The notes under the pieces: generated by a model
The model's input: the letters and a program-made list of their open reading frames with translations, nothing else
Databases searched by the model: none
Told to the model about the DNA's origin: nothing
Part shown: positions 46,537-57,430 of the stretch, in pieces
Layout of the letters: each line of letters begins with the position of its first letter
How positions within the stretch are numbered: position 1 is the first letter of the stretch
Assembly (NCBI GenBank): GCA_032622095.1
Contig: CP136061.1
Span: forward strand, 98,019,345-98,083,344
DNA: 64,000 nucleotides
From: Siphonodentalium dalli
Lineage: Eukaryota > Mollusca > Scaphopoda > Gadilida > Siphonodentaliidae
Direction: 5' to 3'
Program-made: the position numbers and the translations under genes

Positions 46537-48258
46537 TATTTTATTGTATACCTCCTTGTAGGAGAAGAATATATACATACATGGAAATATATATGATACA
46601 GCAAATGGAAATAATTAAGAAAACAGAACCGTTGCGTGGGTGATTGTATGCGTCATATCTTGAAGAGACCCGTCCTTATGAATGCGATTCGGTTTTTTGC
46701 GCAAACACGTATTTATTTACTCAAAGAAATTGTTACTGGATCAGATGACACATCCCATAAATGAACTGAGCCATGTCGAGAATTATAGTTTCTATATTGT
46801 TGTCAAGTTCGGCGGGTGAGTTGATTGGCTCACCACCCAGAAGCAGGGCTAACAGAGACATATCATCTCTATAATCCATGTACAGAAAGGTCGAGAGACC
46901 AACCTGATCAAGAATGTGCTCCCAGAACGAATTCCGAAGTGCAAGTGAATTGGCTGCTGTACAGTAACGAAGGGCGTGTAATATGTCATTCTGAATCCCG
47001 TTACCACAAGCGCGACACGTGCGATCATTAGAAAATGTAGTTCTGTTCAGCAGTATAGAGCCAGATTTTTCAGAGCTTGAGACGCGCTAGGGTGCCTTTT
47101 CAGCAATGTCCAAATACTCCAAAATGACAGTGGATCATTGTGCACAATGCGAAACAAATCAAGTGAGGTATCTCTGTCAACTGTAGTTTTCTGTGTAACA
47201 TAGTATGACTGTACTGTTGATTTGCAGAGGTGCTTCCATGCTGATTTAGAAGGAAATTCGCCAGTCGCAACGAAAGTATCCAGATACGCGTGCAGATTGT
47301 ATTGCCGAAGTAACTGTGTAATGTCTGAAACAAACCCTGTTGTCGCACGTCCGAAGAGGCTGTATAAGAAGAATTTATATAAGAAAATTCGCAGTGGTTC
47401 CTGGTTCCCATCGGGAAGGTAAATTAGATCAGCGAAGAATGAAAGTTTCTTTATGTGTATTTCGTTTTCGAGTGGCATAAGACCTAACAGGCTCATTGAA
47501 ATAACAGTAGGAGTCCGAGTTGGGAGAGGTTGTATATGCTTGACACACGAGCGATAAGCTTTTTCCATACAGTAAACATTGGAGTCTGTAGAGGTTTTCC
47601 GAATTTCACACCTATAGAGACATTTCGGCAGAACAATAGTTTTTAAAAGAGAGGTCATCGTGGGAGGTGTGCACTGTTTCGTGATATTTCTACCAGCAAT
47701 TGCGAAGAATGTTTTTCTAAGCTTATCAGAAATATCAGAGGCCCTGCTATTACTGTTCTTGAACTTGCACTGTTTTATCCCTAAATGCACACAGTCTGTC
47801 GTCTCGGGGAGCGTTTGGTCTCCGATATACCAAGTTCTGTTGCTGCGCTCGTGTTGACGCCCCGACTCGTTGAATACAACAACACAACTTTTGGTGTTCG
47901 AGAACATAAATCGCCAATTCCGAGCATATGAGTTGCATATATCGATGAGATGATCTAGACCAGCTTTTGATGTGGAAATCAAGGAGATATCGTCAGCAGT
48001 TGTTGGAGCAGTGCAGTTAACATGACCGACTGACAATCCTTCGTTCGCTGAACTGAGACGCGCTAGCAAGTCGTTTATAAATACAAGGTAGAAAAATGGG
48101 GAAGTCACGGTCCCTTGTCTTGTTCCTTGCAGAATATCCACTGGTTCTGATAATGTGCCATTGTACATCACTCGACTCGTGCAATTATAGTGCATGTTGG
48201 AGACAATGCGTAGTATTTTGCCTTTAAAGCCGAGTTCATTGAGTTTCACCAAGAGGCC
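46537..48258 (-). pseudogene. LINE fragment (QADD/TADD clade), unit 3 copy
   Basis: It is collinear with 4424-6145. One frame (48252-47047) contains motif B (GTRQGTVTSPFF), motif C (APTTADDISLIS) and much of the connection domain. A 1-bp difference near 47100 lets this copy keep the frame longer than the unit 1 copy. Motif A and everything N-terminal are cut off at the junction with LINE B. It is non-functional. Confidence 0.82.
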
Positions 48259-49071
48259 AACAGTATCAAACTAGTGAATGCAAGCCTGGACAACTTACAA
48301 GAATCATCCACTCAAATTGAGAAGACTTTGAAATCCCATACCGGGTCAATAGCATCAATCAAAGGTAGAGTCGAGCCAAAATCTCACCCGAAATGTAACT
48401 GTCTGAGTACATGTGTGGAATATTGCAAATCGAAGCTCTTACCATTCATGGATGAAATGGGTCAAGATTTCGTTGATTTCATGGAGCATATTCTTAAAAC
48501 GGTTGATGGCAAGTGTAAGTCAGACACAGATAAACCCGTTGCCAAAGTGTTGGAAAATCAGCGTGAACACATTGTAAATAAGGACTACGACAACATCCAT
48601 CGCAACACATCGCCTTCGTCCCCTAATTACGAGGGAATAGACTCAGCTATATCCGTTTACTTGGCAGAGAAGGTTATTGCATCTAACGAACACGATTCAG
48701 CACATAGTGACGAGGTAGACACACAGTCCTCCGAAAACGATAAACAACCAAATCGAAAAGCACAACAAAGTCGCGGAAGAGAATACAAATCATATCGCAA
48801 CAATGGACCCATCAAAACCAAACGTGTGTTCCTGACAAATTTGTACATAGGTGTTGACTTCCAACCAGTCGCAGATTGGTTACGTGAAAACCACGTTCGA
48901 TTCACAGCTATCCACAAGACAACAAACTATAAGAGAGATCAAGCTTCAATGAGGATCAACGTACACATCGATGACGTTGACATGGTACTGCAACGCAATT
49001 TCTGGCCTAAATACTGTCACTGCAGAGAATGGATCCCAAAAGAGGAATTCACAGGCTACAGTAGAAAGTAG
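48259..49071 (+). CDS. LINE B ORF1, N-terminally truncated
   Basis: About 270 codons are open from the truncation point; there is no convincing ATG near the start. The first 40 residues (SLDNLQESSTQIEKTLK, SIASIKGRV) match the coiled-coil end of LINE A ORF1. The C-terminal part shows RVFLTNLYIGVDFQPVADWL, MRINVHIDDVDMV and FWPKYCHCREW, the same RRM-like module and terminal motif. A protein made from it would lack the N-terminal half, so it is listed as a partial coding region. Confidence 0.75.
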   Translation, partial: NSIKLVNASLDNLQESSTQIEKTLKSHTGSIASIKGRVEPKSHPKCNCLSTCVEYCKSKLLPFMDEMGQDFVDFMEHILKTVDGKCKSDTDKPVAKVLENQREHIVNKDYDNIHRNTSPSSPNYEGIDSAISVYLAEKVIASNEHDSAHSDEVDTQSSENDKQPNRKAQQSRGREYKSYRNNGPIKTKRVFLTNLYIGVDFQPVADWLRENHVRFTAIHKTTNYKRDQASMRINVHIDDVDMVLQRNFWPKYCHCREWIPKEEFTGYSRK

Positions 49072-49117
49072 TCATTTACACTCAATTTCAGACAGCGCTG
49101 CTGTGCGCGCGTGCTAA

Positions 49118-52100
49118 ATGGCGACTTTCGTGCACATGTTCACTATCATGGTTGTAATACAAACTTGGAATTGCACTGGTATAATGGGATCGAGCAGTTA
49201 CCTCTCCCAGCTGCTGAGCAAACAAAAGGTGGACGTATTTGGCCTCAGCGAACACTGGTTGAATGGTGCGAATGCTCATTTTCTGAACTCAGTCAGTGAG
49301 CATTATGTGCATCACGTAGTGTGCGACTCGTCGCAACAACTTCCCATCCAACGTGGGAGACCAAAAGGTGGCGTGTCATTATATTGGCATAAGCGCCTGA
49401 GTAGTCAAGTGTCGATATTGCCTATTGATGACGACAGGTTGGCTGGTATTCAGCTACAGGTGTCAAATACGATGTACATGTATATCATACAAGTATACTT
49501 ACCGTCGACAAATTACTCATATGACCATTATTCCGAATACCTGATCGCACTAAGCAATATCATTGATATGTATTCTAATTGGGGTACAGTGTTGATAATG
49601 GGCGACATGAACGCTGATCCTTCGAAATCAACCGACCGAAGCAAATGTCTTAATTCTTTCCTTTCAAAGAAGGGCCTCATATCAATAATTGAGACATTTA
49701 ACCCAGAAAGTCAGTTTAAGACATATGTTCCGGCCGACGGTTTTGGAAATGAGTCTAATATTGATCACTTCTTGTCGTTGACGTCTATCTCGCACATTGT
49801 TGATAACTCTATTGTGATTTTGGATGATGAGGCTTTAGATGTGTCGAATCACAGACCCATATTACTAGAGCTGAACACGGAATTCCAAACGGATAACGCA
49901 AATAACGCATTCACATGCACAAAATACAAATGGAACTCTCTGAAAAATGACGAATCACTAAAATCTTCATATGTTGGTAAACTTACGTCTTATCTCCCCG
50001 ACGAAAAAATCAATTCCGTAGAAAGGCTTGACAAATATTACGCGTCATTGGTAAAAGCCCTCGATACCGCATCAAGGGAAACAATTCCAACGGTAAAATA
50101 CTCAAAGCACATCAAGCCATATTGGAGTGAGGTTCTAAAATGTCTGCATTACGAAATGCGTGCATGTCGCAGAGTTTGGATATCAAACGGAAGGCCGAGA
50201 AGTTCTGATGACCCTTCCTATGTCCGTTACAAGGCATCGAAACGGGATTTTCGTCGCGAACACAGAAGGGCATCTGAGACATTTTTAAGTAGTTACGATA
50301 CAAACGTCGATAAATGTTCAGAAATTGACCAACACATGTTCTATAAACTATTCAACGCTAGGCGTAAATCCCGATTCGACGCATCATTCTTTCGTGTCGA
50401 TGACAACGTTCTCCGAGACAAAATGGAAATCAGTGGAGCGTGGGCAAACTATTTTCAGAAACTGTATAACACAGACTACACTGATACCTATTTCGACTCG
50501 GAAATGTTGGCGCTCGTTACAAGAAAGACGGATCGCCTGAAACAAAGTTCACTGGTTTCAGAAATTGACTCTCGTCTCAGTTATTGTACTACAACGAACG
50601 AAATATCGGGAGCATTGTCCCATTTGAGTATGAACAAGGCCCATGGTTATGATTACATTAATTATGAACACCTAATATACGGTGGTCAGCATTTGATCCA
50701 GTGCTTATCCACATTATTCTCTGCAATATTTGAGCTAGAACATATTCCTATAGCGGCCAAACGTGGGATCATTGTACCCCTTTACAAAGGAGGCATTAAG
50801 CCTAGAGACCAGTTCAAAAGCTATAGGGCAATTACGATCCTTCCAGTTATCTACAAACTGTTTGAGAAAGTGGTACATATTCGCCTGGAGGATAATGCCC
50901 CAAACATGATTAGAGTTCATCCGTTGCAGCATGGATTCCAGAGAGGGGTCAGTTGCAATATGGTATCATATCTCTTACAAGAGTGTATCCACTACACTGC
51001 CGAAAAACATAGCAAGCTTTTTGCATGCTTCCTTGATGTACAGAAGGCCTTCGATTCAGTCTGGATCGATGGCCTTCTGTACAAACTAGCTTTGAGGGGG
51101 TTTCACGGCAAAATATGGCGATTATTGAATTGCCTTCTCTCTGGCATCCAATGCACTGTGAGGTACGACGGAATCTTATCAAAATGGATCCAAATTCACA
51201 AAGGAACCGTTCAAGGAGGAATATTGTCACCTCTGTACTATATGTTGTATATTGACGATCTCATTCGTTCACTTGAAATGTCTAACTTTGGATTACGCAT
51301 CGGTCATATTGATTGCTCTGCCCCAACCCAGGCCGACGATATGTTACTGCTCTCACTGTCGGAGACGGGGATTAAAAGAATGTGTGAATTATGTTACAAC
51401 TATAGCAAAGTGTGGCGATTCAAGTACAATGAATCGAAGACAATGATAATCGCATTCAATGAATCGAAACATGATTACCAAAAATCATCCAGAATCTGGC
51501 CTATGGGTAATTCAGAGATAAACGAAGTCATTTCGACAACTCACCTTGGAATACCTGTCTCCAAATTTAATTTCAACAACGAGCTTACAGAACACATTGT
51601 GAGTAAAACTAGGAGCACATACTTCCAATTAACAAAATGCGGCCTTTATGCTGGTGGGATCACGCCACAAAGCTCATCGAAAATTTACCAATCAATGGTA
51701 CTCCCAGCAGGTCTCTTTGGTTGTGAACTTTTGTGGGGCATTTCTGAGAAGGATCGCTTAAAACTTGAGCGAATTCACCGATTTTGTGTCAAAAATATGC
51801 AAGGTCTGCCATACCGAACAAGGACTGATATTGCTTTAGGTTTAATCGGTAGCAAATCACTGGAATCACAAATAGAAAAACGCAAATTAAGCTTTGTTGG
51901 TTCTATGTGCCGACTTAATCTTCAGAAAACAAGCAAGCATGTTTTTATATTTCGTCTGCACGAGTCAATACTGCGAAGGCCCACTGCAGGGAACACTTTT
52001 ATCTCAGATATATCGAAAATTCTTATTAAATATGGCTTGGAGTCTAATTTATCAGAATATTTGCAAAATGGTATTGTTCCATCAAAATACACGTGGAAAC

Positions 52101-52612
52101 ACATATCTAAGTCTTCCGTTGATGCAAGTGAGCTGTCGCAGTGGAGACTCAGAGTGCTGAATGATGTTAAGCTTGAATGTTTCTCTAAAGCACATTGTAC
52201 ACTGACTATGTCACATATATGGTCCGCTTGTCGAACCTTCCCAAAAGACAAAGCAACATTCATGTTATGTGCAAAATTACTTGCTAAGACAGCCTACGAT
52301 GAACCAGATATCTGCAAATTATGTGGTACCAGATTTTCGTTGTTGGTAAACCATGTTTTTTTATACTGCAATGACACATCGTTGTCAAATATTCGTAACG
52401 ATATCTGGTACCACATCATAAATCACTTTGGCGTGATCTGTTTCATTCACATTGATAGTCTGACCGAATCAGAATTACTTGCCACGTTCTTTGGTTGTCC
52501 GTCACCAAATATTCTGGCCCATGTTGAAAACCACAGCCAGTCCATTCGTTTCTTTGCTAAAGCATCAGAACGCTTGTGGCAGACATTCGACACATTAGTT
52601 GGGCAAATGTAG
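49118..52612 (+). CDS. LINE B ORF2: APE endonuclease and reverse transcriptase, intact
   Basis: 1164 residues start 46 bp after the ORF1 stop. Endonuclease motifs are WNCTG, GLSEHW, LIMGDMNAD, SNIDH and SNHRPI (N for the usual D, at 49847-49849). Reverse-transcriptase motifs are SYRAITILPVIYKLFEK, motif A FLDVQKAFDSVW, motif B GTVQGGILSP, motif C APTQADDMLLLS (QADD at 51329-51340, residue 738) and THLGIPV. The C-terminal knuckle is CKLCGTRFSLLVNHVFLYC. The amino-acid sequence is clearly different from LINE A, yet the Q and N substitutions are shared, so they are a clade trait and not a random mutation. An alternative start is one of the internal Met codons just before WNCTG. Confidence 0.93.
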   Translation: MATFVHMFTIMVVIQTWNCTGIMGSSSYLSQLLSKQKVDVFGLSEHWLNGANAHFLNSVSEHYVHHVVCDSSQQLPIQRGRPKGGVSLYWHKRLSSQVSILPIDDDRLAGIQLQVSNTMYMYIIQVYLPSTNYSYDHYSEYLIALSNIIDMYSNWGTVLIMGDMNADPSKSTDRSKCLNSFLSKKGLISIIETFNPESQFKTYVPADGFGNESNIDHFLSLTSISHIVDNSIVILDDEALDVSNHRPILLELNTEFQTDNANNAFTCTKYKWNSLKNDESLKSSYVGKLTSYLPDEKINSVERLDKYYASLVKALDTASRETIPTVKYSKHIKPYWSEVLKCLHYEMRACRRVWISNGRPRSSDDPSYVRYKASKRDFRREHRRASETFLSSYDTNVDKCSEIDQHMFYKLFNARRKSRFDASFFRVDDNVLRDKMEISGAWANYFQKLYNTDYTDTYFDSEMLALVTRKTDRLKQSSLVSEIDSRLSYCTTTNEISGALSHLSMNKAHGYDYINYEHLIYGGQHLIQCLSTLFSAIFELEHIPIAAKRGIIVPLYKGGIKPRDQFKSYRAITILPVIYKLFEKVVHIRLEDNAPNMIRVHPLQHGFQRGVSCNMVSYLLQECIHYTAEKHSKLFACFLDVQKAFDSVWIDGLLYKLALRGFHGKIWRLLNCLLSGIQCTVRYDGILSKWIQIHKGTVQGGILSPLYYMLYIDDLIRSLEMSNFGLRIGHIDCSAPTQADDMLLLSLSETGIKRMCELCYNYSKVWRFKYNESKTMIIAFNESKHDYQKSSRIWPMGNSEINEVISTTHLGIPVSKFNFNNELTEHIVSKTRSTYFQLTKCGLYAGGITPQSSSKIYQSMVLPAGLFGCELLWGISEKDRLKLERIHRFCVKNMQGLPYRTRTDIALGLIGSKSLESQIEKRKLSFVGSMCRLNLQKTSKHVFIFRLHESILRRPTAGNTFISDISKILIKYGLESNLSEYLQNGIVPSKYTWKHISKSSVDASELSQWRLRVLNDVKLECFSKAHCTLTMSHIWSACRTFPKDKATFMLCAKLLAKTAYDEPDICKLCGTRFSLLVNHVFLYCNDTSLSNIRNDIWYHIINHFGVICFIHIDSLTESELLATFFGCPSPNILAHVENHSQSIRFFAKASERLWQTFDTLVGQM

Positions 52613-53000
52613 AGGACAGAACATAACATACATATGTAAACAAGTATTTATATTCATATGTGTATATACTGTTATGATGAGTTGGCCCGTGACTCATTGA
52701 TTTATTTCGCTATAACGGTGACGTTGGCCATTGGTTCACGTACATTCTGTGTCGTGAATCGAGGGCCACAGTCGGTTCGTTGAACGTAGATTTATTTCTC
52801 GTGGAATACATGGTGTTCGTTGACATGTGGGTCGTAAGCAAGTCGAACAAAGGGTCTAAGGACATTGTAACTATGTTGTCGCCATATATAATTATGCAAC
52901 GTTGGAGTTTGTTTGTTTGTCTTTTTGTTCTCATTGATTTCATAATTGTGAACTACATGCTTTGTATATACGTCAAAACTTTGTTAACCTAAATTGTCTG

Positions 53001-54953
53001 TAGTAGTAGTAGTAGTAGTAATATCTTTTATTTACGTGACATGTGCATGTTAAATTACAAACAATTTTTAGACATTAGTTTACATCGCGCACCCGGCCCT
53101 ATTGGGCCTATATGTCACCCTGAAAATAAGAGTTAATTAATTTTTGCATTGTATAGCAAGACGCCTGTCAATTTACGCTATTATATGCTATGATGTTTAT
53201 TTATATATATACTGCTTTCTTTTCAGATAGGCATCATGGATAAAATTAGCACACTGACGTGTGTGTTTGTTGATTATTTCAATAAAAGCTGATTCTAACT
53301 GGTTTTGTTCTATCATCATGGTTACATTTAAAGGGAGAGAGTCGAGTAAAAGTTCTCGCTTTTCGTTATAGAAAGGGCATTTTAATAGGAAGTGCATTTC
53401 ATCTTCGACTTCATGTGAGGCACATAATGTGCATTTTCTGAGATTTAGCTTTTCATTTCTAAAACGACCAGTTTCCACTCTCAAAGGAAGAATTCCACAT
53501 CGAAACTGAGCAAATATAGATCTATGAGCACGGTCCATATTCATCAATACATATGATTCAGTTTCATAATTCCTTTTGAAAAGTTTATATGTTCTTAATT
53601 TAGGAACAAAATTTAAGCTGTTTTTCCATTTATCTGATTCATCATTTTTAAGCTTCGTTTCAAAATCGTCTATATTACATGTTTCTAAATTTTGAAATAC
53701 TGTTGACAATTGTAAGTTAGATAGAGTATCATTCATAAAGGAACACCAACCATTTGAAACATGAGCTAGGTCCCAGTTAAACACTTTTTTAATTAGTCTG
53801 TCATCTGGTAATTCTATTATATGGTTCCATAGACGGATATGGTTCAGGACTCGACGAATCTTACAAGATGATATACCAATATCACCATTTACTGCTAATA
53901 ATGGACAATAGCGATGGACTCCCAAAAAATATCTAAAAGCCTTATTCTGTACACTATCTAGACATGAAAAATTCTTTGAACCCCATACGCCTGATGCATA
54001 ATCTAAAATTGGAGATACACATGTTATATATAATTTTTTAAATGTTTTGAAACCTATATCTTTATATGGGTGAATTTTTGAAATTATAGCACCTAAAGCT
54101 CTGCTTGCAGATTTGGCCAAGACCTCAGCTGTTGTGTCAAATTGTTTGTGTTCATGAATAATAATACCCAAGAATTTATATTCTTCTACGATATTCAGTT
54201 GTTGCGTGCCAAGTTTAAAAGGAAAACTTGTTCGTTTGGTTCTGACATTTCTAAGATGCATTGTTTTTGTTTTATTTGTGTTTATCACCATTCTCCACTT
54301 TCTACACCATTTGTGAACTACTTCGAGCATATTTTGCATATTGTTTTCATTTTCAGATAGTAACACTATGTCATCAGCATACATTAAAATGGGTACATTA
54401 ATGTCATTTAATTTTACACCAACATTCATGGTTTTTATTTCAGATGCCAGATCATTTACAAATACATTAAAGAGTGTAGATGATAAATTATCTCCTTGTT
54501 TTACACCAAATTGACAATCAAAAGGCTCCGACACATCTCCATTTATTCTGATACGTGCATGTGTACTGCTATACATACTTCGAATTGATTGGTACATGTT
54601 TCCGTCTATCCCACATTTAAGAAGTTTGAAGAGTAACATGTCTCTGTCGATACAATCGAAAGCTTTTTTGAAATCTATGAACGTAGTAAATATATCTTTT
54701 TTTCCTTTCATTATGCTTGTTAGTATGAAAATATTATCAATGCATGACCGCTTTGATCTGAAACCATTTTGTTCATCAACTAGTATATTATTATGGTCTA
54801 GATGTTCAACAAGTCTATTATTTAAAACACTATTATATAATTTGCTGCTTGTTGGTAGTAATGAGATGCCACGATAATTAAGCGGAATTCTCTGGTCTAG
54901 TGATTTATCTTTTGGTATGGGACATATTATAGATTGTCTCCAAACAGATGGTA
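53001..54953 (-). mobile_element. LINE D, canonical YADD type, cut by the assembly gap
   Basis: The minus-strand element runs from the gap to a (CTA)n tail (plus-strand TAG repeat 53001-53019). The 3' UTR is 53196-53020. It is tail-to-tail with LINE B. The 5' part would lie in or beyond the gap. Confidence 0.85.
53197..54953 (-). CDS. LINE D reverse transcriptase, partial at the gap
   Basis: About 585 residues are visible up to the N gap. The order is PLNYRGISLLPTSSKLYN, motif A TFIDFKKAFDCID, motif B GVKQGDNLSSTLF, motif C ILMYADDIVLLSE (standard YADD), YKFLGIIIHE, and a C-terminal knuckle CTLCASHEVEDEMHFLLKC. The frame is intact over the visible part. The N-terminal endonuclease is missing. 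A longer frame that continues through the Ns is not real. The family type is jockey/CR1-like by motif pattern, unlike the QADD clade. Confidence 0.87.
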
Positions 54954-55053
54954 NNNNNNNNNNNNNNNNNNNNNNNNNNNNNNNNNNNNNNNNNNNNNNN
55001 NNNNNNNNNNNNNNNNNNNNNNNNNNNNNNNNNNNNNNNNNNNNNNNNNNNNN
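54954..55053. other. Assembly gap of exactly 100 N
   Basis: The round length indicates a scaffold join of unknown true size. It removes the 5' part of LINE D and the left end of the MITE that follows. Confidence 0.99.
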
Positions 55054-55279
55054 TGCAGCATTAAAGATCATGTGCCAGTGTGCATTCTTTTATATATGCG
55101 AGTCTCCCGTAGGGAGCTTCGCATATATAAGGGAATGCACTGGCTTACAATATCAAGATAAATATTGTTAGGCCAATTTATTCTCTTATATATGCATAGG
55201 GAGCCTCGCATATATAAGAGATTGCATTGGCACAGGATTTTTGCTAAATTTCAAGAAGCTCAAGTCATGGAAGGGTTAA
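55054..55279. mobile_element. MITE of the TTAACCCTT family, left end in the gap
   Basis: In reverse orientation it has two hairpins (tatatatgcgag...cgcatatataag), the linker taaatattgttaggcc, and the end catggaagggttaa. The left terminus is missing because of the N gap. Confidence 0.75.
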
Positions 55280-55517
55280 CTTACTAAATGGATTCTCCAA
55301 TTAAGTTATAAAATTATGCTTTGAATAGTCTATTTATTATTCATATGGAGGTATGTTCAAGAAATAATAGCAGACGGCAGATGGACAAACATATAAAAGT
55401 TCAGACGGAGTCCTATCTGGGAAATGTTCAGATAATAATTCAACAATGCTGATAAACTTATTATCTGAACATTTCCTATGGGAACTACTCGACAATGAGT
55501 GTTTAGTAAAAGAGATA
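55280..55517. other. Non-coding with a 20-bp hairpin
   Basis: aatgttcagataataa and its complement ttattatctgaacatt (55425-55475) form a stem with a loop of about 19 bases. No other feature was seen. Confidence 0.5.
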
Positions 55518-55979
55518 AAGGCCCACTTAATTTTTAAACCCCCAGATCACATTATATAAAATATATGCCATATTATATACCATTTGAAGGAGGAAGCTCC
55601 AAAACATTGTATTATCAACTTATCCGGTGTAATAAACTGTGAACATGTTGTTTTTGTTGAGTTACCGACGTGTTTTTGTCATTCAGATTGTAGTAAAATG
55701 TGTATTATTTTCAATGGAGGGGGATTAACTTGATATCTTAAAGATAGAATTATTCCCCTTCCAGAGAAAAACATTTTTGGTTTGAATTCTGGGAGCCAAA
55801 ATGGGGGTAATCTTCTCTATGTTTCAGCTGTTTTCTATTTCTCTATGGGCATATTCTGAGACACAGATGTTTCAAATGGTGATGAATTATAGTATTTTAA
55901 GGCATATATTTTTATTAAAACCGTACATCAAGTCACTATAAAAAATAATAATCGGTGACTCGAAAATTAAGTGGGCCTT
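55518..55979 (-). mobile_element. MITE with AAGGCCCACTTAATTT inverted ends and TA duplication
   Basis: The ends AAGGCCCACTTAATTT and AAATTAAGTGGGCCTT are exact inverted repeats flanked by TA (55516-55517, 55980-55981). The interior matches the unit 1 and unit 2 elements in reverse orientation. A TA target suggests the Tc1/mariner group or a related one; the superfamily is inference. It ends 10 bp from the donor of the exon at 55990. Confidence 0.8.
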
Positions 55980-55989
55980 TAAATCATAC

Positions 55990-56160
55990 CTTTGGAAACC
56001 GCAGAAACATCTGGTTCATCTGATACTGGTTGGTTGTGGTTCCTGTTTCCATTCTCCACTCTCAGGTTGCTGAGGCAGACGGCAGATTGCCAGTGTGGAG
56101 ACGGAATTGGTTCATGCTTAGCTCCAAACCATTCTCTGTCAACTGAAGCACTTCTATAAC
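55990..56160 (-). CDS. Unrecognised minus-strand gene, exon 3
   Basis: Minus-strand acceptor tttatatgaag and donor gtatga bound 171 bp with phase 1 in and phase 1 out. The translation includes YRSASVDREWFGAKHEPIP, SPHWQSAVCLSNL and PVSDEPDVSAVSK, with no stop. Its entry phase matches the exit of the exon at 58615 exactly. If the donor is not used, the frame ends four codons later at TAA, so this could also be the last exon. No plausible next exon lies between here and the array, where almost everything is mobile DNA. The family was not recognised. Confidence 0.55.
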
Positions 56161-56601
56161 CTTCATATAAAATGTCATATATTATTCAATATTGCAATGA
56201 AACACTATACAGAAAAGCCAGTAAGCAAATTAACGTTTTCAGTTTACAACAAAAACTGAAGAAAAAACTAATTGAGTTTGATCTGAATCAAACTTGTTAC
56301 ATTCAAAAGTGCAAATGTTTTCCTTTTGAATGAAATGCAATGAAGCGCATTTTAGTTTTCCTGAGGCACATTTGAATTGCCTGTGCAGTTATTCATAGAT
56401 GTGAATTTTGCCTCCCATACCTGGTCAGTAGATATATGGTCAAACCAGAGAGCTTGTTAAGAAAACAAGTAAAATATATAAATAAAAAAATATAAATTAA
56501 AAACGAGTGCATACTTTTGATTTTTTTATTTATATATTTTGCTTCTTTTTTCTAACGACAAGCTCCTGTGGGAAAAACCATGTAGAGAATCCAATACCCA
56601 C
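56161..56601. other. Intron of the minus-strand gene
   Basis: AT-rich. The piece around 56432-56445 (tatggtcaaacc) matches the sequence right of the MITE at 58580, the start of the duplicated block that contains the pseudo-exon. Confidence 0.5.
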
Positions 56602-56692
56602 CTTTAAACAGATTAGCTTCTAAGCATCTGGAATTAAACCTAGTTGAGGATTGCTGAAATTTCAAATTTCTACCCTACTTTGGAGGGAAGTT
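56602..56692 (-). pseudogene. Decayed duplicate of exon 2
   Basis: The last 90 bp of exon 2 (58615-58705) recur here, including SSTRFNSRCLEANLF in translation and a donor gtgggt. The frame has a TAG stop where exon 2 reads a leucine codon, and the upstream part of the exon is replaced by unrelated sequence. It is a non-functional local duplicate about 2 kb downstream of the true exon in gene orientation. Confidence 0.75.
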
Positions 56693-56823
56693 TCATTTGC
56701 ACCTCCCGGCCGGCCCCACTCCCAATTGGGTTTAAATTTGCGAACTAGTACTGTTTCTAAATGTTGGAATTTTCAACCTGACGCTGCCCTATGCAAGCCT
56801 GAGTTTAGTGTGCCTGTCATTTT

Positions 56824-57430
56824 CAGAATGAGGTCCCAAGAGGGTGAATGCATAGCACTATCATCACCAAATTCACCCTGTGGGGACCTCATTCTGCATG
56901 GCCTCATCTGCTGTGGAAGACATAGACTCAGATTGAACTTCCCAAATGTTGAATATTGTGATGTACACCCATTGGGAACCTCGACTATGCAATGTGTCGT
57001 CTGCCAATTTGGGGATATAGAGAAACTAAACTAAAAAGAAATAGAATCTATGTGAAGAAGTTTCTATAGAAATTTGATAATAAAGAAACTTTCCAGAGAA
57101 GATGAGGCCTAAGGAGAATGAGGTCCCAAGAGGGTCGATTTCGTGATGCCAGGCCACTATGCAGGATAGTGTCACTAAATTCTTCCTCTGGGGACCTCAA
57201 TCTGCAAATGGCAGGCACACTCAATTATGCATTTTGTCTTCTGCAAATTAAGTGACATAGAAATTGAAAGAAGGGAAAAAAGTAACTAAAAACAATGTTA
57301 ATTTGAGACTATAGTTACTTCCCAGAAAATGAGGCATAAGCAGAATGAGTTCCCCAGATGGTGAATTTGGTGATGCTAGCCTGCTATGTGTGGTAGCTTC
57401 ACTAAATTCACCCTCGGGGACCTCATTCTG
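56824..57430. repeat. Three palindromic repeats (gaatgaggtccc family)
   Basis: Palindromes at 56824-56896, 57114-57204 and 57341-57430 each begin near gaatgaggtccc and end near ggggacctcattctg, with the inner motifs gagggtgaattt and aaattcaccctc. The same motifs occur inside the hAT-like element (about 1045-1240) and at 11081. Mobility mechanism unknown. Confidence 0.75.

Larger units (their letters stand above)
42142..48258. repeat. Tandem array unit 3, truncated
   Basis: It is about 99% identical to 1-6135 (same hAT-like element, LINE fragments and left 467-bp repeat). It stops abruptly at 48258 inside the LINE reverse transcriptase, where LINE B begins on the opposite strand. Confidence 0.85.
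48259..53000 (+). mobile_element. LINE B, 5'-truncated, ORF2 intact
   Basis: It belongs to the same clade as LINE A in domain order and odd motifs. The left border is the switch from LINE C sequence (agtttcaccaagaggcc) to aacagtatcaaactagtg, where the ORF1 frame is already open, so about the first half of ORF1 is lost. ORF2 is complete. The 3' UTR probably runs from 52613 to about 53000, where the (TAG)n tail of LINE D begins. No target duplication of the left flank is found at the right side. Confidence 0.88.

Noticed and set aside
53197-55071. 624-codon ORF crossing the N gap
   Set aside because: The part through the 100 N and beyond is not sequence; only 53197-54953 is supported.
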